Origin: an uncultured Chloroflexota bacterium
Lineage (GTDB): Bacteria; Chloroflexota; Anaerolineae; Aggregatilineales; Phototrophicaceae
Direction: 5' to 3'
Length of the DNA: 64,000 nucleotides
NCBI GenBank assembly: GCA_937974245.1
Contig: CALJKV010000046.1
Coordinates: forward strand, 62,001 to 126,000
Of the stretch, positions 19,001 through 27,014 are shown piece after piece. A program made the position numbers and the translations under genes. Below the pieces are notes generated by a model. It did not search any database. It was not told where the DNA came from and saw only the letters and a program-made list of their open reading frames with translations. How positions within the stretch are numbered: position 1 is the first letter of the stretch; each line of letters starts with the position of its first letter.

Positions 19001-21329
19001 GATTGAAGTGACTACTCTGGTTCTGTTCATCGCCTTCCTGCTCATCCGTTTGATGAACCCGGACCTGTGGCATCCGTTCTTCGGCGGCGAAAAACCGATG
19101 GACTTCGCCTATTTCAACGGCGTGCTGCGCAGTACGATTTTCCCGCCTATAGACCCCTGGTTTACCGGCGGCTACATCAACTATTACTACTTTGGCTATG
19201 TGGTTGTTGGCGTGCCAGTGCTGCTGCTGGGTGTGCTGCCGTCTATCGCCTACAACCTGATTATTCCCACATTGTTCGCACTGGCGGGCATCGGTGCGTT
19301 TTCAGTGGCCTTCAACGTGGCGGACTCCGCCCGTACCCGCATGACGGATGTTTCTGCCGTCGAGACGGAATCCGAAAGCAAACCCAAGTTCAGGCGGTTG
19401 GGTAATCCCTGGGTAGCCGGTTTTGCCGCCCTGGTGATGGCGGTGGTGCTGGGCAATCTCGATACACCGCGTGTCCTGATTGTCGAAGGACTTGCCCGCA
19501 CCGGCTACTATGGTCAACCATTTTCCGTACAGCAGGAACTCACGCAAGATTATATTCAAGAATATGGTATTCAACCGGAAGGGGCAGACCTGGTTCAGAT
19601 TACTGAACAGGCTGCCAGCGAAGCCGATTCAATCTGGCCGAGTGTGCTGCGCGGGCTGAGCAAAGTGGCGAGCGGCGAACCCCTGAATATCGCTTCTAAC
19701 CGCTGGTACTGGGCACCGACACGTATCCTTTCCGAACCGCCAGTCAGTTCTGGCGGCGCGATTGTCGAAATGCCGTTCTTCACCTTCCTTTATGGTGACC
19801 TGCACGCCCACATGATCTCCATGCCGATGATGTTTTTTGTTATGGCGTTCATCTTCCATGAAGTCATCATCGCTGGGCGTGATAAGCGCCGTCGCTCGAT
19901 CAGTGTGCTGGCACTGGCGTTAGGGGCACTTTCAGTTGGGATGCTGCGCGGGACAAATACCTGGGATTGGATTACCTTCATGGTGTTGAGCATTGCCGGG
20001 CTGTCCTTTGCCTGGTGGCTGCACTGGCGGTATTTTTCACGCCGGTCATTGCTGGCGCTGGTAGGTAAGTTAGGTGGCTTTGCGGTCTTCAGCATTGTCT
20101 TTTCTCTGCCGTACCTCACCTGGTATGCTGCGATCTATAACAGCATCCAGACATGGGACGGCCCGCGCACGCCACTATGGGCTTATTTCACAATTCATGG
20201 CGTATTTCTCTTTTTCATTGTCTCCCTATTGGCCTGGGATACTTCCCGCTGGCTGCGCACCGTTTATGTGCGTTCATTGCGTGGAACCTGGCGTTTGCTC
20301 CTGGCGACATTGATCGGCGTGTCGGCGCTGCTGATAGGTCTGGTGATCCTGGCAACAGCGGATTACCCGGTGGTGCTGGTGGCTGTGCCGCTGCTGCTTT
20401 GGGTCGTGCTGTTGTTCTTCCGCACCGGGCAAACACGGGAGATGCAGTATCTTCTGGCATTGGCCGGGCTGTCTATCGGACTGACTCTGGGTGTTGAGTT
20501 CATCGTACTGGCGGGGGACGTGGGGCGGCAAAATACCGTCTTTAAGTTCTATATTCAGGTGTGGCTCATGTTCAGTGTGGTCGCTGGCGTAGCAGTCGCC
20601 TGGTTGTTCCGCAGTATGCCGCGTTGGAGCGGTGGACTGCGGACTGGTTGGACACTGGCAGCGGGGGTGCTGGTGGCGATTGCGGCGATTTACCCCATCA
20701 CCGCTACACGCGGACGGGCACTGGATCGTATGACGCCGGATCCGCCACAGACCCTCAATGATATACCGCTTACACTGGACGGCATGGACTTCATGAAATA
20801 TGCCACGCTCTATGAAGGTGACCCGGATGTGATTGAGCTAAACCCGGATGTGGCGCCCTTCCCCCTGGCAGATGACTACACCATGATCCGATGGTTGCAG
20901 GAGAACATTCAAGGTTCGCCGACCATCATGGAAGGGCAGAGTGACCGGGAATACCGCTGGCAGAGCCGCGTGGCGATCTATACTGGCCTGCCGTCTATTA
21001 TCGGTTGGAACTTCCACCAGCGGCAGCAGCGCACTTTTGACCCGTTGCCGACCCTGGTTCACCAGCGCATGTCGAATGTGAATGCTTTCTACCGGTTGCC
21101 GGAAATCCAGCAGGCATGGGATATAATCCAGCATTATAGGGTGGCCTATGTGGTCGTGAGCAGCCTGGAACGTGCTTACTATCCGCCGGAGGGATTGGCG
21201 AAATTCGAGCGGATGGTGACGTTAGGGTTGTTGGAAGTGGTCTACCAGCAAGGAGACGCGGTGGTTTACGGAGTGAATGCAAACGCGGTTTACAGTGCAG
21301 ACAGGGCGGCAGATTACCGTGATAGCTGA
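16074..21329 (+). CDS. Giant membrane protein: GT39-like half fused to DUF2298 (YYY) half
   Basis: A 1751-residue protein, one of the longest in the window. Residues about 20-480 form a GT39-like polytopic half with the exterior acidic motif THPHPDERFL and many helices. Residues about 490-860 are a largely hydrophilic, beta-rich exterior segment. Residues about 870-1740 are a DUF2298 ('Chlor_Arch_YYY') half with EKPMDFAYFN, NYYYFGYVVVG (near 1037) and LYGDLHAHMISMP (near 1240). DUF2298 proteins are found in Chloroflexota and Archaea, and their activity is not firmly known. AAGGA lies 6 bases before the ATG. The frame is intact for 5.2 kb, so this looks like a true fusion, not a missed stop. 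The next gene encodes a separate DUF2298 paralogue. Confidence 0.85.
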   Translation: MIGNSLPGQSGMRRFPHLSGSDWLVASLLTLVLLAGGYLRFVGQNWDDFTHPHPDERFLTGVVSAMGGGLNFTGDDLEGQFATCLERYPQTGGVGGFFDAQCSTLNPHNVGYGLMVYGTLPTFMVRAAADLTVDLSGDSIWGGYNGVHLVGRTLSALAEMGVILTVFFIGRRLHDKWVGLLAAALYAFTVFSIQQAHFWTVDAMSNLFVVLAIWFAVRVQDDGKLADYLGFGLFFGAALASRINTAPLVGLLLLVAGLRLLPLFDRNLVRYERKRLLTRTFAGLVAAGIVTVVVFRLANPYAFAGPGLFGLSINPRWLDDLGTARHLVSGEAESPPNWQWVGRTGYLFPWSNMVLWGMGIVYGLFAWASWVWAGWRAARGKSGGLRNLLLVVWILGYFGWLGSNWVTSMRYFLSLYPVLALLAAWALVELVRRADRSTIAWRKLAARAALAGVLGFAVLWAVMFTNIYRHLFTTVEASHWIWEQVPGDFAMQIEGAPDGTPLINIAVANGFLSDSTPLELQASRYDSGNLFGQLFTVPADGMVRTVHIPHLGDPSDDSDTETLRIIIKSPESTLTFTEGEVTANFSRANHILGDAYDITLNPPLEVKAGETYQFNVEVSGGPVITAGGVFAWEGDWDEPAPTKVCQFPDAVTLADAPPPGLVGARDCNGLDIWASLINGYKLQVFWEDTPAKRDYFATVLDDSDYLIIGSNRRYDSQSRNANRWPMTMRYYDALFSGELGFELVETFQETFELGPLQVSDQYLPTYSGPDWLNEFEAEEAFHVYDHPVVFIFHKTDAYSSANTRSILDSVVLNQPSIVNNYSYVSPDIVGVVPLYSLPVDAAPTELQFTPEQAETQYDNGTWSSRFHSESIINTQPVITILGWWLAILVIGWAAWPLLFALLPMLGDRGYGFSKIVGLLLTGWLAWLVSSARIPLWSQSGLLLCLLLLAGVSLLVSWRLRGQLADYLQSHWRRLFWIEVTTLVLFIAFLLIRLMNPDLWHPFFGGEKPMDFAYFNGVLRSTIFPPIDPWFTGGYINYYYFGYVVVGVPVLLLGVLPSIAYNLIIPTLFALAGIGAFSVAFNVADSARTRMTDVSAVETESESKPKFRRLGNPWVAGFAALVMAVVLGNLDTPRVLIVEGLARTGYYGQPFSVQQELTQDYIQEYGIQPEGADLVQITEQAASEADSIWPSVLRGLSKVASGEPLNIASNRWYWAPTRILSEPPVSSGGAIVEMPFFTFLYGDLHAHMISMPMMFFVMAFIFHEVIIAGRDKRRRSISVLALALGALSVGMLRGTNTWDWITFMVLSIAGLSFAWWLHWRYFSRRSLLALVGKLGGFAVFSIVFSLPYLTWYAAIYNSIQTWDGPRTPLWAYFTIHGVFLFFIVSLLAWDTSRWLRTVYVRSLRGTWRLLLATLIGVSALLIGLVILATADYPVVLVAVPLLLWVVLLFFRTGQTREMQYLLALAGLSIGLTLGVEFIVLAGDVGRQNTVFKFYIQVWLMFSVVAGVAVAWLFRSMPRWSGGLRTGWTLAAGVLVAIAAIYPITATRGRALDRMTPDPPQTLNDIPLTLDGMDFMKYATLYEGDPDVIELNPDVAPFPLADDYTMIRWLQENIQGSPTIMEGQSDREYRWQSRVAIYTGLPSIIGWNFHQRQQRTFDPLPTLVHQRMSNVNAFYRLPEIQQAWDIIQHYRVAYVVVSSLERAYYPPEGLAKFERMVTLGLLEVVYQQGDAVVYGVNANAVYSADRAADYRDS

Positions 21330-23928
21330 TTGGTTGGCACGTGAAGGCTGGATTATTGTCAGTTGGTGGCTGCTCATCACATTAGCTGGCGCGGCGGTAT
21401 TACCGCTTTCCATGCGGTTGCTCGGCGGCCTGCCGGATAAAGGCTATACTCTGGCACGGGCGGCGGGTTTGTTGATAGTAGGGTTTGTATTCTGGTTTCT
21501 GGGGAGTCTGGGTTTCTTGCAGAACACGCCCGGCAGCATTCTGCTCTCCTGGCTGCTGGTGCTGGTGATCAGTCTGGCACTCTACCTCAAATCCCCGGTG
21601 ACCCTGCGTGATTGGTGGCGGGAAAACCGGCGCGTCGTCATCGCCGCTGAACTGCTGTTCATCGTGCTGCTGGTGGGGTGGGCGGTTTACCGGGCGCATC
21701 AACCGGAGCTTTCCAGCACTGAAAAGCCAATGGACTTGATGTTCACCAATAGCATCATGCGCAGCGAAACCTTCCCGCCTAATGATGGCTGGATGGCCGG
21801 GTACAGCATCAGTTACTACTATTTCGGCTATTTACTGTCGGCGTCACTCGCCCTGACCAGCGGCGTGCCTGGCACAATCGCCATGAACATGATGATTGCC
21901 CTGTTATTCGCGCTCACTGGCCTGACAGTATTTGGTGTGGCCTATAACCTTGTGCGCTCACGGGCGTTCAGATATAAGCAGGGTGTTGATCCGGTAGAGA
22001 CACCCGGCAGACCGGGGCAGGGGACAGCGGTGCTGGTCGGCCTGATGGCGGTGGTGCTGGTAATCCTGATGGGTAACTTCGAAACGGTATTGATCGAGGC
22101 GCCATACCGTTCCAAAACCGCCTCTGAAGATTATCTGGCATTCTGGGATACCAAGAGTCGCTACGCATATCCTGAACGGATAGCGGCACGTGAATCCGGA
22201 ATCCCTGACGACACCCCTGTTACCCTCAGTGAAGGGACAACCAATCCGGCAGAGTGGGGTTGGCTCTGGTGGTTTGACGCCAGCCGTATCCTGACAGATC
22301 GAGACTTGCAGGGGAATCGTGTCAACGAGGTGATTGACGAGTTCCCCCAGTTCAGTTTCTTGCTGGCAGACGTGCATCCACATGTCCTGGCGCTGCCCTT
22401 CGCGGCGCTGGCGCTGGGGCTTGCGCTCAACGTGCTGCTGCGTCGCCGCCCGCCTGACCGGATTGAGATTATTTTCTACAGCCTGTGTATCGGGGCGTTG
22501 GTGTTTCTCAATACATGGGACGGCCCGGTGTATATGCTGGCGCTGGTAGGTGTAGAAGGTTTGCGCCGCCTGATGCAGGGTGGTCGCGGACGTCTGTTAG
22601 CATCTGACTGGTGGGCATTGGTCAAACTGTTGGCAGCGGTGGCTGTGTTAACGGTGCTTTTTTACTTCCCGTTTCTCGTCGGCTTCCGTTCACAGGCGGC
22701 GGGCGTGCTGCCCAACCTGATCTACCCCACTTTGTTCCGCCAGTATTTCATTATGTTTGGACCTTTCCTGTTCATTTTGGTTGCGTTTCTGGGTGTGGAA
22801 GTCTGGCGGGCTGGAATCGGGATGAACTGGCGTTTGGGTTTGCAGATTGCCGGTTTTCTGTTCTTCGGCTTAGTCGTGTTTATGCTGGCGCTCACGCTGG
22901 TCGGCCTGCTCAATCCGGCGCTGGCCGGCCCCGCCTTGAATTTCATTGACCAGAACGGCGGCATCAACAATATTCTGCTGCCTTTCCTCGAACGCCGCGT
23001 AACCTACATCGTCACGACGCTGGTGCTGCTGACGGGCATCGTATTGGTTATCGGGCGGGTGTTCCCGCGTACAGCGGCTACAAATGACGATGGATCGGCG
23101 TTTATTGCCCGCCGCACTATGCCATACCCACCTGCTACCGGGTTTGCGTTGCTGTTGGTCGGCCTGGGACTGCTGCTGACCTTAGTGCCGGAATTTGTCT
23201 ATCTGCGTGACAATTTCGGTACACGCATGAACACGATCTTTAAGTTGTACTATCAAACCTGGCTGTTGTTTGGTATCGCCAGTGCCTATGCTCTTTATAC
23301 CTTACTAGCCGATCTTAAACTGCCGCTGCCCGTGCCACCACTCCGGGCGCTCACCGGGGGGATGGCGGTTATTGTCATCGGCATGGGGCTGGCTTATCCG
23401 GTGTTTGCGCTTTACAGCCGCATGTTCATGGAGACCGGGCGCTGGCAGAGCGACTCGCCGCGTCCCTTATCGCTTGATGGCGGGTTAGCCTTTAATGTCA
23501 CCGGTGACGATTATGCAGCGGTGATGTGCCTGAGCGAACTCGTAGGTACTGCGCAAGTCGTCGTGGCTGAAGCCATTGGCCCGCAGTATCACCCAGAGTA
23601 TGGCCGCGTGGCCTCGCTGACTGGTATCCCGGTGGTGATTGGTTGGGAAGGGCATGAAGGCCAGTGGCGCGGCGCGACTTACGGGCAGGTCGCCGGGTCA
23701 CGGGCGGACGACATACGCCGTCTGTATACCGACATCCGCTGGGATTTCGTGGCGCCTACTATCGAACAGTATGGGATTGACTATATCTTCTATGGTTCGA
23801 GCGAGCGCAACAGCTATGGGACTGCTGGTGAGGAAAAATTCATCGAAAATCTGACACCGGTTTGCCAGTACGGGAACAGTCTATTTTACCGTGTGGCCGG
23901 CGTAGCGCTGGATACAACAGCACCGTAA
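21277..23928 (+). CDS. DUF2298 (Chlor_Arch_YYY) polytopic membrane protein
   Basis: An 883-residue paralogue of the C-terminal half of the preceding giant protein. It has the same order of motifs: TEKPMDLMFTNSIMRSETFPP, SYYYFGYLLSAS (near residue 180), FLLADVHPHVLALPFA (near 363), RDNFGTRMNTIFKLYYQTWL (about 650-669) and a soluble C-terminal region with GWEGHEGQWRG. About 15 hydrophobic helices are visible. The start ATG at 21277 lies 53 bases inside the upstream gene but has a good GGAG site 5 bases before it. GTG at 21319 is an alternative. Conserved Asp and His residues in exterior loops suggest an enzyme acting on polyprenyl-linked sugars, by analogy with GT39; this is not proven. Confidence 0.85.
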   Translation: MQTRFTVQTGRQITVIADWLAREGWIIVSWWLLITLAGAAVLPLSMRLLGGLPDKGYTLARAAGLLIVGFVFWFLGSLGFLQNTPGSILLSWLLVLVISLALYLKSPVTLRDWWRENRRVVIAAELLFIVLLVGWAVYRAHQPELSSTEKPMDLMFTNSIMRSETFPPNDGWMAGYSISYYYFGYLLSASLALTSGVPGTIAMNMMIALLFALTGLTVFGVAYNLVRSRAFRYKQGVDPVETPGRPGQGTAVLVGLMAVVLVILMGNFETVLIEAPYRSKTASEDYLAFWDTKSRYAYPERIAARESGIPDDTPVTLSEGTTNPAEWGWLWWFDASRILTDRDLQGNRVNEVIDEFPQFSFLLADVHPHVLALPFAALALGLALNVLLRRRPPDRIEIIFYSLCIGALVFLNTWDGPVYMLALVGVEGLRRLMQGGRGRLLASDWWALVKLLAAVAVLTVLFYFPFLVGFRSQAAGVLPNLIYPTLFRQYFIMFGPFLFILVAFLGVEVWRAGIGMNWRLGLQIAGFLFFGLVVFMLALTLVGLLNPALAGPALNFIDQNGGINNILLPFLERRVTYIVTTLVLLTGIVLVIGRVFPRTAATNDDGSAFIARRTMPYPPATGFALLLVGLGLLLTLVPEFVYLRDNFGTRMNTIFKLYYQTWLLFGIASAYALYTLLADLKLPLPVPPLRALTGGMAVIVIGMGLAYPVFALYSRMFMETGRWQSDSPRPLSLDGGLAFNVTGDDYAAVMCLSELVGTAQVVVAEAIGPQYHPEYGRVASLTGIPVVIGWEGHEGQWRGATYGQVAGSRADDIRRLYTDIRWDFVAPTIEQYGIDYIFYGSSERNSYGTAGEEKFIENLTPVCQYGNSLFYRVAGVALDTTAP

Positions 23929-23956
23929 ATCGCCGTGACAAAGGACGTAACAGCAA

Positions 23957-25840
23957 ATGATGAACACATCACACGTTTTACAGCAGTCTGCCAGGGTTGG
24001 GGAGATCGCGCCCCGGCGGGCTGTCCTGACTCTCGAAACGATGGTATACGCGGTTGTGCTGGTGCTGGCGCTGGTATTGCGCCTGGCCGAACTGGATACT
24101 GTGCCGTTGACCACACCGGAAGCGCGGCAGGCGCTCTCCGCCTGGCGTGCGGTGTCGCCTGGCGCGGCAGGTCTGCCCATCACGCCGGAAAGTCCGCTGT
24201 TGTTTGCCTTGCACAGTCTGACATTTGCGACAATGGGTGCGTCCGAATTTACCGCCCGGCTGGGTACGGTTCTGGCAGGTGTGCTGCTGGTGCTGTGCCC
24301 CGTTCTTTTCCGTGATCTGCTGGGACGGGGGCGTTCGCTGTTGACCAGCGTTGTGTTGCTGTGTTCCCCTTCGCTGCTGGCTGCTTCCCGCTTTGATAGT
24401 CCCGTTGTCTGGACAGTGCTGCTGGGCGTGCTGGCGTTATGGGCCGGTTGGCGCTGGTGGGAGACGGAGCGAGAAGGGTTTGCCCTGGCCGTCCTGGTCT
24501 TCCTGGGGGCTGCGCTGTTCCTGGGTGACCCAACCGGGCCGGTTTTTGTCCTGATCCTGCTCGGTGCTGGCAGTCTCTCGCTGTGGCTGACTGCGGCTGA
24601 CTTTGACCTGGGCGACTCGCCTGGCATATTCGGGCGGTTCCGGGCGCGGATGGCTGCTTTTCCCTGGCAGTTCGGTCTGTTGGTTGCCGGCTTAGGCATC
24701 CTTGTCGTGAGTACCCAGTTTTTCACCCGCCTGGACGGGCTGGGCGCGGTGAGTGAGTTGCTTAACACCGGGCTGCGCGGCCTGAGTACATCACGCCCTG
24801 GTGCGCCGCTGTTTTATCCTTTGCTGATCAGCCTTTTTTACGAGCCGGTAGTGTGGTTCTTTACCGCCATCACCATCTGGTTACTAGGGCGGCGCGGAAC
24901 GATTACTGTTGCGGATCGCTTTCTCGTCGGTTGGCTGGCGTTCACTGTGATCGGTTGGTTGCTCTATAACGGGGCCGGGCCAGAGCACGCGCTCTGGGCG
25001 GAAGTCCCGCTTGCTGTATTGGTGGGTGGCCTATTGCTCGACCTGTTACAGACACCGCGTCACGCATTCTGGAATGTTCCCGCCTGGGGCAAAGCGGCGC
25101 TGGCAGTGGTGACCGTGATTCTGTTGTTTATCTTCACCGTTCATGGGCAGGCGGTGGCGCGTTCCCTGCTCAAACTGCCACCGGAAACATTTGACCTGAA
25201 TACCATTGGCACGGTCAACCTCGTTTGGGTGTTGATGGCCTTACTGCTAGGCATCGTTGGTGTTTTCCTTTCCGCGGGAATATGGGGGATGACAGCAACT
25301 TTGCAGGCTGGGGCGCTGGGGCTGTTGACCTTTGTGCTTTTTACAGGTATGGGCAGTGGTTGGAATATCGCCGTGACGAATGCGACTAACCCCGTTGATC
25401 TGTGGCACATGGAGACGGTGACGCCGCAGACACGGGCGCTGCGTGAAACCCTGCTCCAATTGTCTGAACGGGGTGCGGGTGGCTTCAACCAGGAACTTGT
25501 GGTTACGGCACTTGTCCCGCAGGACGGGGCTGTTGCCTGGGTGCTGCGCGACTTCAATCTGACACAATTCATTACTGATGTCACCGAGGCGCAGGGCGCT
25601 GGGATCGTACTGCTGCCGGAATTGACCGTTTCTCCCGACCTCGGTGGTGATTATGTTGGCGATGCCTATACCATTCGCTCGGAATGGCGTGGAGCGTCGG
25701 TTGCCCTGCTGGATTTGCCGGCCTGGTGGTTTCAGCGGCGCGTACGTACGGGTCTCGAACCGGTTGCACTTGAACGAGTTGTGCTGTGGCTGCGACAGGA
25801 TGTTTACAATGGTGTGCCATTTGATTTTGAGGGCAGGTAA
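23957..25840 (+). CDS. GT39-like polytopic membrane protein
   Basis: A 627-residue membrane protein with about a dozen hydrophobic helices and a C-terminal soluble domain (about 480-627). The N-terminal layout (helix, acidic exterior loop TTPEARQALSAWRAV, then LHSLTFATMGASEFTARLG) resembles GT39/ArnT-like glycosyltransferases. The first acidic pair usual in that family is reduced to a single Glu here, so it may be a divergent or accessory member. It follows the DUF2298 protein by 28 bases and precedes the sigma factor by 59 bases. ATG 23957 and ATG 23960 are adjacent; either could be used. The function is inferred from neighbours only. Confidence 0.75.
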   Translation: MMNTSHVLQQSARVGEIAPRRAVLTLETMVYAVVLVLALVLRLAELDTVPLTTPEARQALSAWRAVSPGAAGLPITPESPLLFALHSLTFATMGASEFTARLGTVLAGVLLVLCPVLFRDLLGRGRSLLTSVVLLCSPSLLAASRFDSPVVWTVLLGVLALWAGWRWWETEREGFALAVLVFLGAALFLGDPTGPVFVLILLGAGSLSLWLTAADFDLGDSPGIFGRFRARMAAFPWQFGLLVAGLGILVVSTQFFTRLDGLGAVSELLNTGLRGLSTSRPGAPLFYPLLISLFYEPVVWFFTAITIWLLGRRGTITVADRFLVGWLAFTVIGWLLYNGAGPEHALWAEVPLAVLVGGLLLDLLQTPRHAFWNVPAWGKAALAVVTVILLFIFTVHGQAVARSLLKLPPETFDLNTIGTVNLVWVLMALLLGIVGVFLSAGIWGMTATLQAGALGLLTFVLFTGMGSGWNIAVTNATNPVDLWHMETVTPQTRALRETLLQLSERGAGGFNQELVVTALVPQDGAVAWVLRDFNLTQFITDVTEAQGAGIVLLPELTVSPDLGGDYVGDAYTIRSEWRGASVALLDLPAWWFQRRVRTGLEPVALERVVLWLRQDVYNGVPFDFEGR

Positions 25841-25899
25841 GGAATAATCGGGATGCCTGTGTATATCTTGTGGGCAAAAATAACACATGGGATTAAACC

Positions 25900-26490
25900 A
25901 TGACTCTTGAGCCGGAAATCATAGCTGCACTCATTACACGCTGTATACAGGGCGATCAAGCCGGCTTTGCGGCGCTGTATGATTATTTTGCGCCTATGAT
26001 CTACCGTCTGTGTTACAGTCTGCTTGGCAACCAGCAGGATGCCGAGGATGTCGTGCAGGAATCATTTGTATATGCGTTCAAAAATATCAGCCGTTTTGAC
26101 TCCAACCGGGCATCTTTTAAGACCTGGCTGTACACGATTACCCTCAGTCGCTGCCGAAATATGTACCGGCGCAAGCGCTTCCCGTTGGTAGACCTGGGGC
26201 AGTTGTTTATATTGAACCTTGCCGCTCCCAGCACTGAGACGCCCGAAGCCGCTCTTGTTGAGCAGGGCCTGCGCGAGGCAGTGGAAAAAGCAGTGCTGTC
26301 ACTCTCGCCACACCTGCGCGAAGCGGTCATTCTGCGTTACGGCCACGGCCTGACATACCGCGAGATTGCCGACGTGATGGACTGCCCGCAAAAGACGGCA
26401 GAAAGTCGCGTCCGGTTGGCACATGAACGCTTGCGCGGCTTATTACAGCCCTCAGTGCCCGGCTTATTGGATGAGTGGGTGGGTATTTGA
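25900..26490 (+). CDS. RNA polymerase sigma factor, ECF type
   Basis: A 196-residue group 4 sigma factor. Region 2 (about residues 20-95) has FAALYDYFAPMIYRLCYSLL, DAEDVVQESFVYAFKNI and FKTWLYTITLSRCRNMYRR. Region 4 (about 128-180) has LSPHLREAVILRYGHGLTYR and EIADVMDCPQKTAESRVRLA, the helix-turn-helix that reads the -35 element. Only regions 2 and 4 are present, as usual for ECF factors. The anti-sigma gene follows after 2 bases, so the pair is co-expressed. Being embedded among the GT39/DUF2298 genes, it probably controls envelope glycan genes; the target promoters cannot be defined from this window. Confidence 0.93.
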   Translation: MTLEPEIIAALITRCIQGDQAGFAALYDYFAPMIYRLCYSLLGNQQDAEDVVQESFVYAFKNISRFDSNRASFKTWLYTITLSRCRNMYRRKRFPLVDLGQLFILNLAAPSTETPEAALVEQGLREAVEKAVLSLSPHLREAVILRYGHGLTYREIADVMDCPQKTAESRVRLAHERLRGLLQPSVPGLLDEWVGI

Positions 26491-26492
26491 CG

Positions 26493-26999
26493 ATGGCCTG
26501 TGAACACTACTCGCAACTGATAACCGCATATATCCAGGATGAACTGCCGCCCATGATCCGGCAGCGGGTTACGGGGCACTTGAATACCTGCGAGACTTGC
26601 TATGTGCTGTACCGGCAGGAACTCGACCTGGTGCGGCACTTAACACAGACGATACCCTTAATCGGCACGTCCCCGCAGCCGCGGCTCAAACGTGTGTGGA
26701 GTGTGGTGGAGACGGAGCTGGCACAACCAACACCCCGCCAGCGGTTTGATCGGTTCCAGGCACGGTATGGACTGGCTGTGCTGCTGTTCGCGCTCATGCT
26801 GATTGTTCCCTTGACGATGGGTAATGGTGGGGTAACATGGGCGGCGCCGCCAACGCAGCCCGCACCACAGACCGTTACGCTGAACCAGACTCCCACTCAT
26901 CCAGCGGCGGTGGGGACGGCGGTGGCCTATTATACGGCTACCGAAGGCCATGTTATCCCAGATGTTCGACCTGAACCCGATACAACCGCGGTTCCCTGA
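26493..26999 (+). CDS. Zinc-finger anti-sigma factor
   Basis: A 168-residue membrane-bound anti-sigma factor. The cytoplasmic N-terminus has the ZAS-type motif H-x3-C-x2-C (HLNTCETC, about residues 30-37), with MACEHYSQLITAYIQDEL before it. One transmembrane helix (YGLAVLLFALMLIVPLTM, about 93-110) is followed by a Pro/Thr-rich exterior tail of about 55 residues, perhaps a sensor or cleavage site. The ATG at 26493 is taken, two bases after the sigma-factor stop; the earlier in-frame ATG at 26475 lies inside the sigma gene. Such proteins hold the ECF factor until an envelope signal releases it. Confidence 0.88.
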   Translation: MACEHYSQLITAYIQDELPPMIRQRVTGHLNTCETCYVLYRQELDLVRHLTQTIPLIGTSPQPRLKRVWSVVETELAQPTPRQRFDRFQARYGLAVLLFALMLIVPLTMGNGGVTWAAPPTQPAPQTVTLNQTPTHPAAVGTAVAYYTATEGHVIPDVRPEPDTTAVP

Positions 27000-27014
27000 C
27001 AAGTAGAGGCTTGC

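Noticed and set aside
20215..20460. Small minus-strand frames inside the giant DUF2298 fusion gene
   Set aside because: All are Pro/Arg/Ala-rich antisense shadows without start sites.
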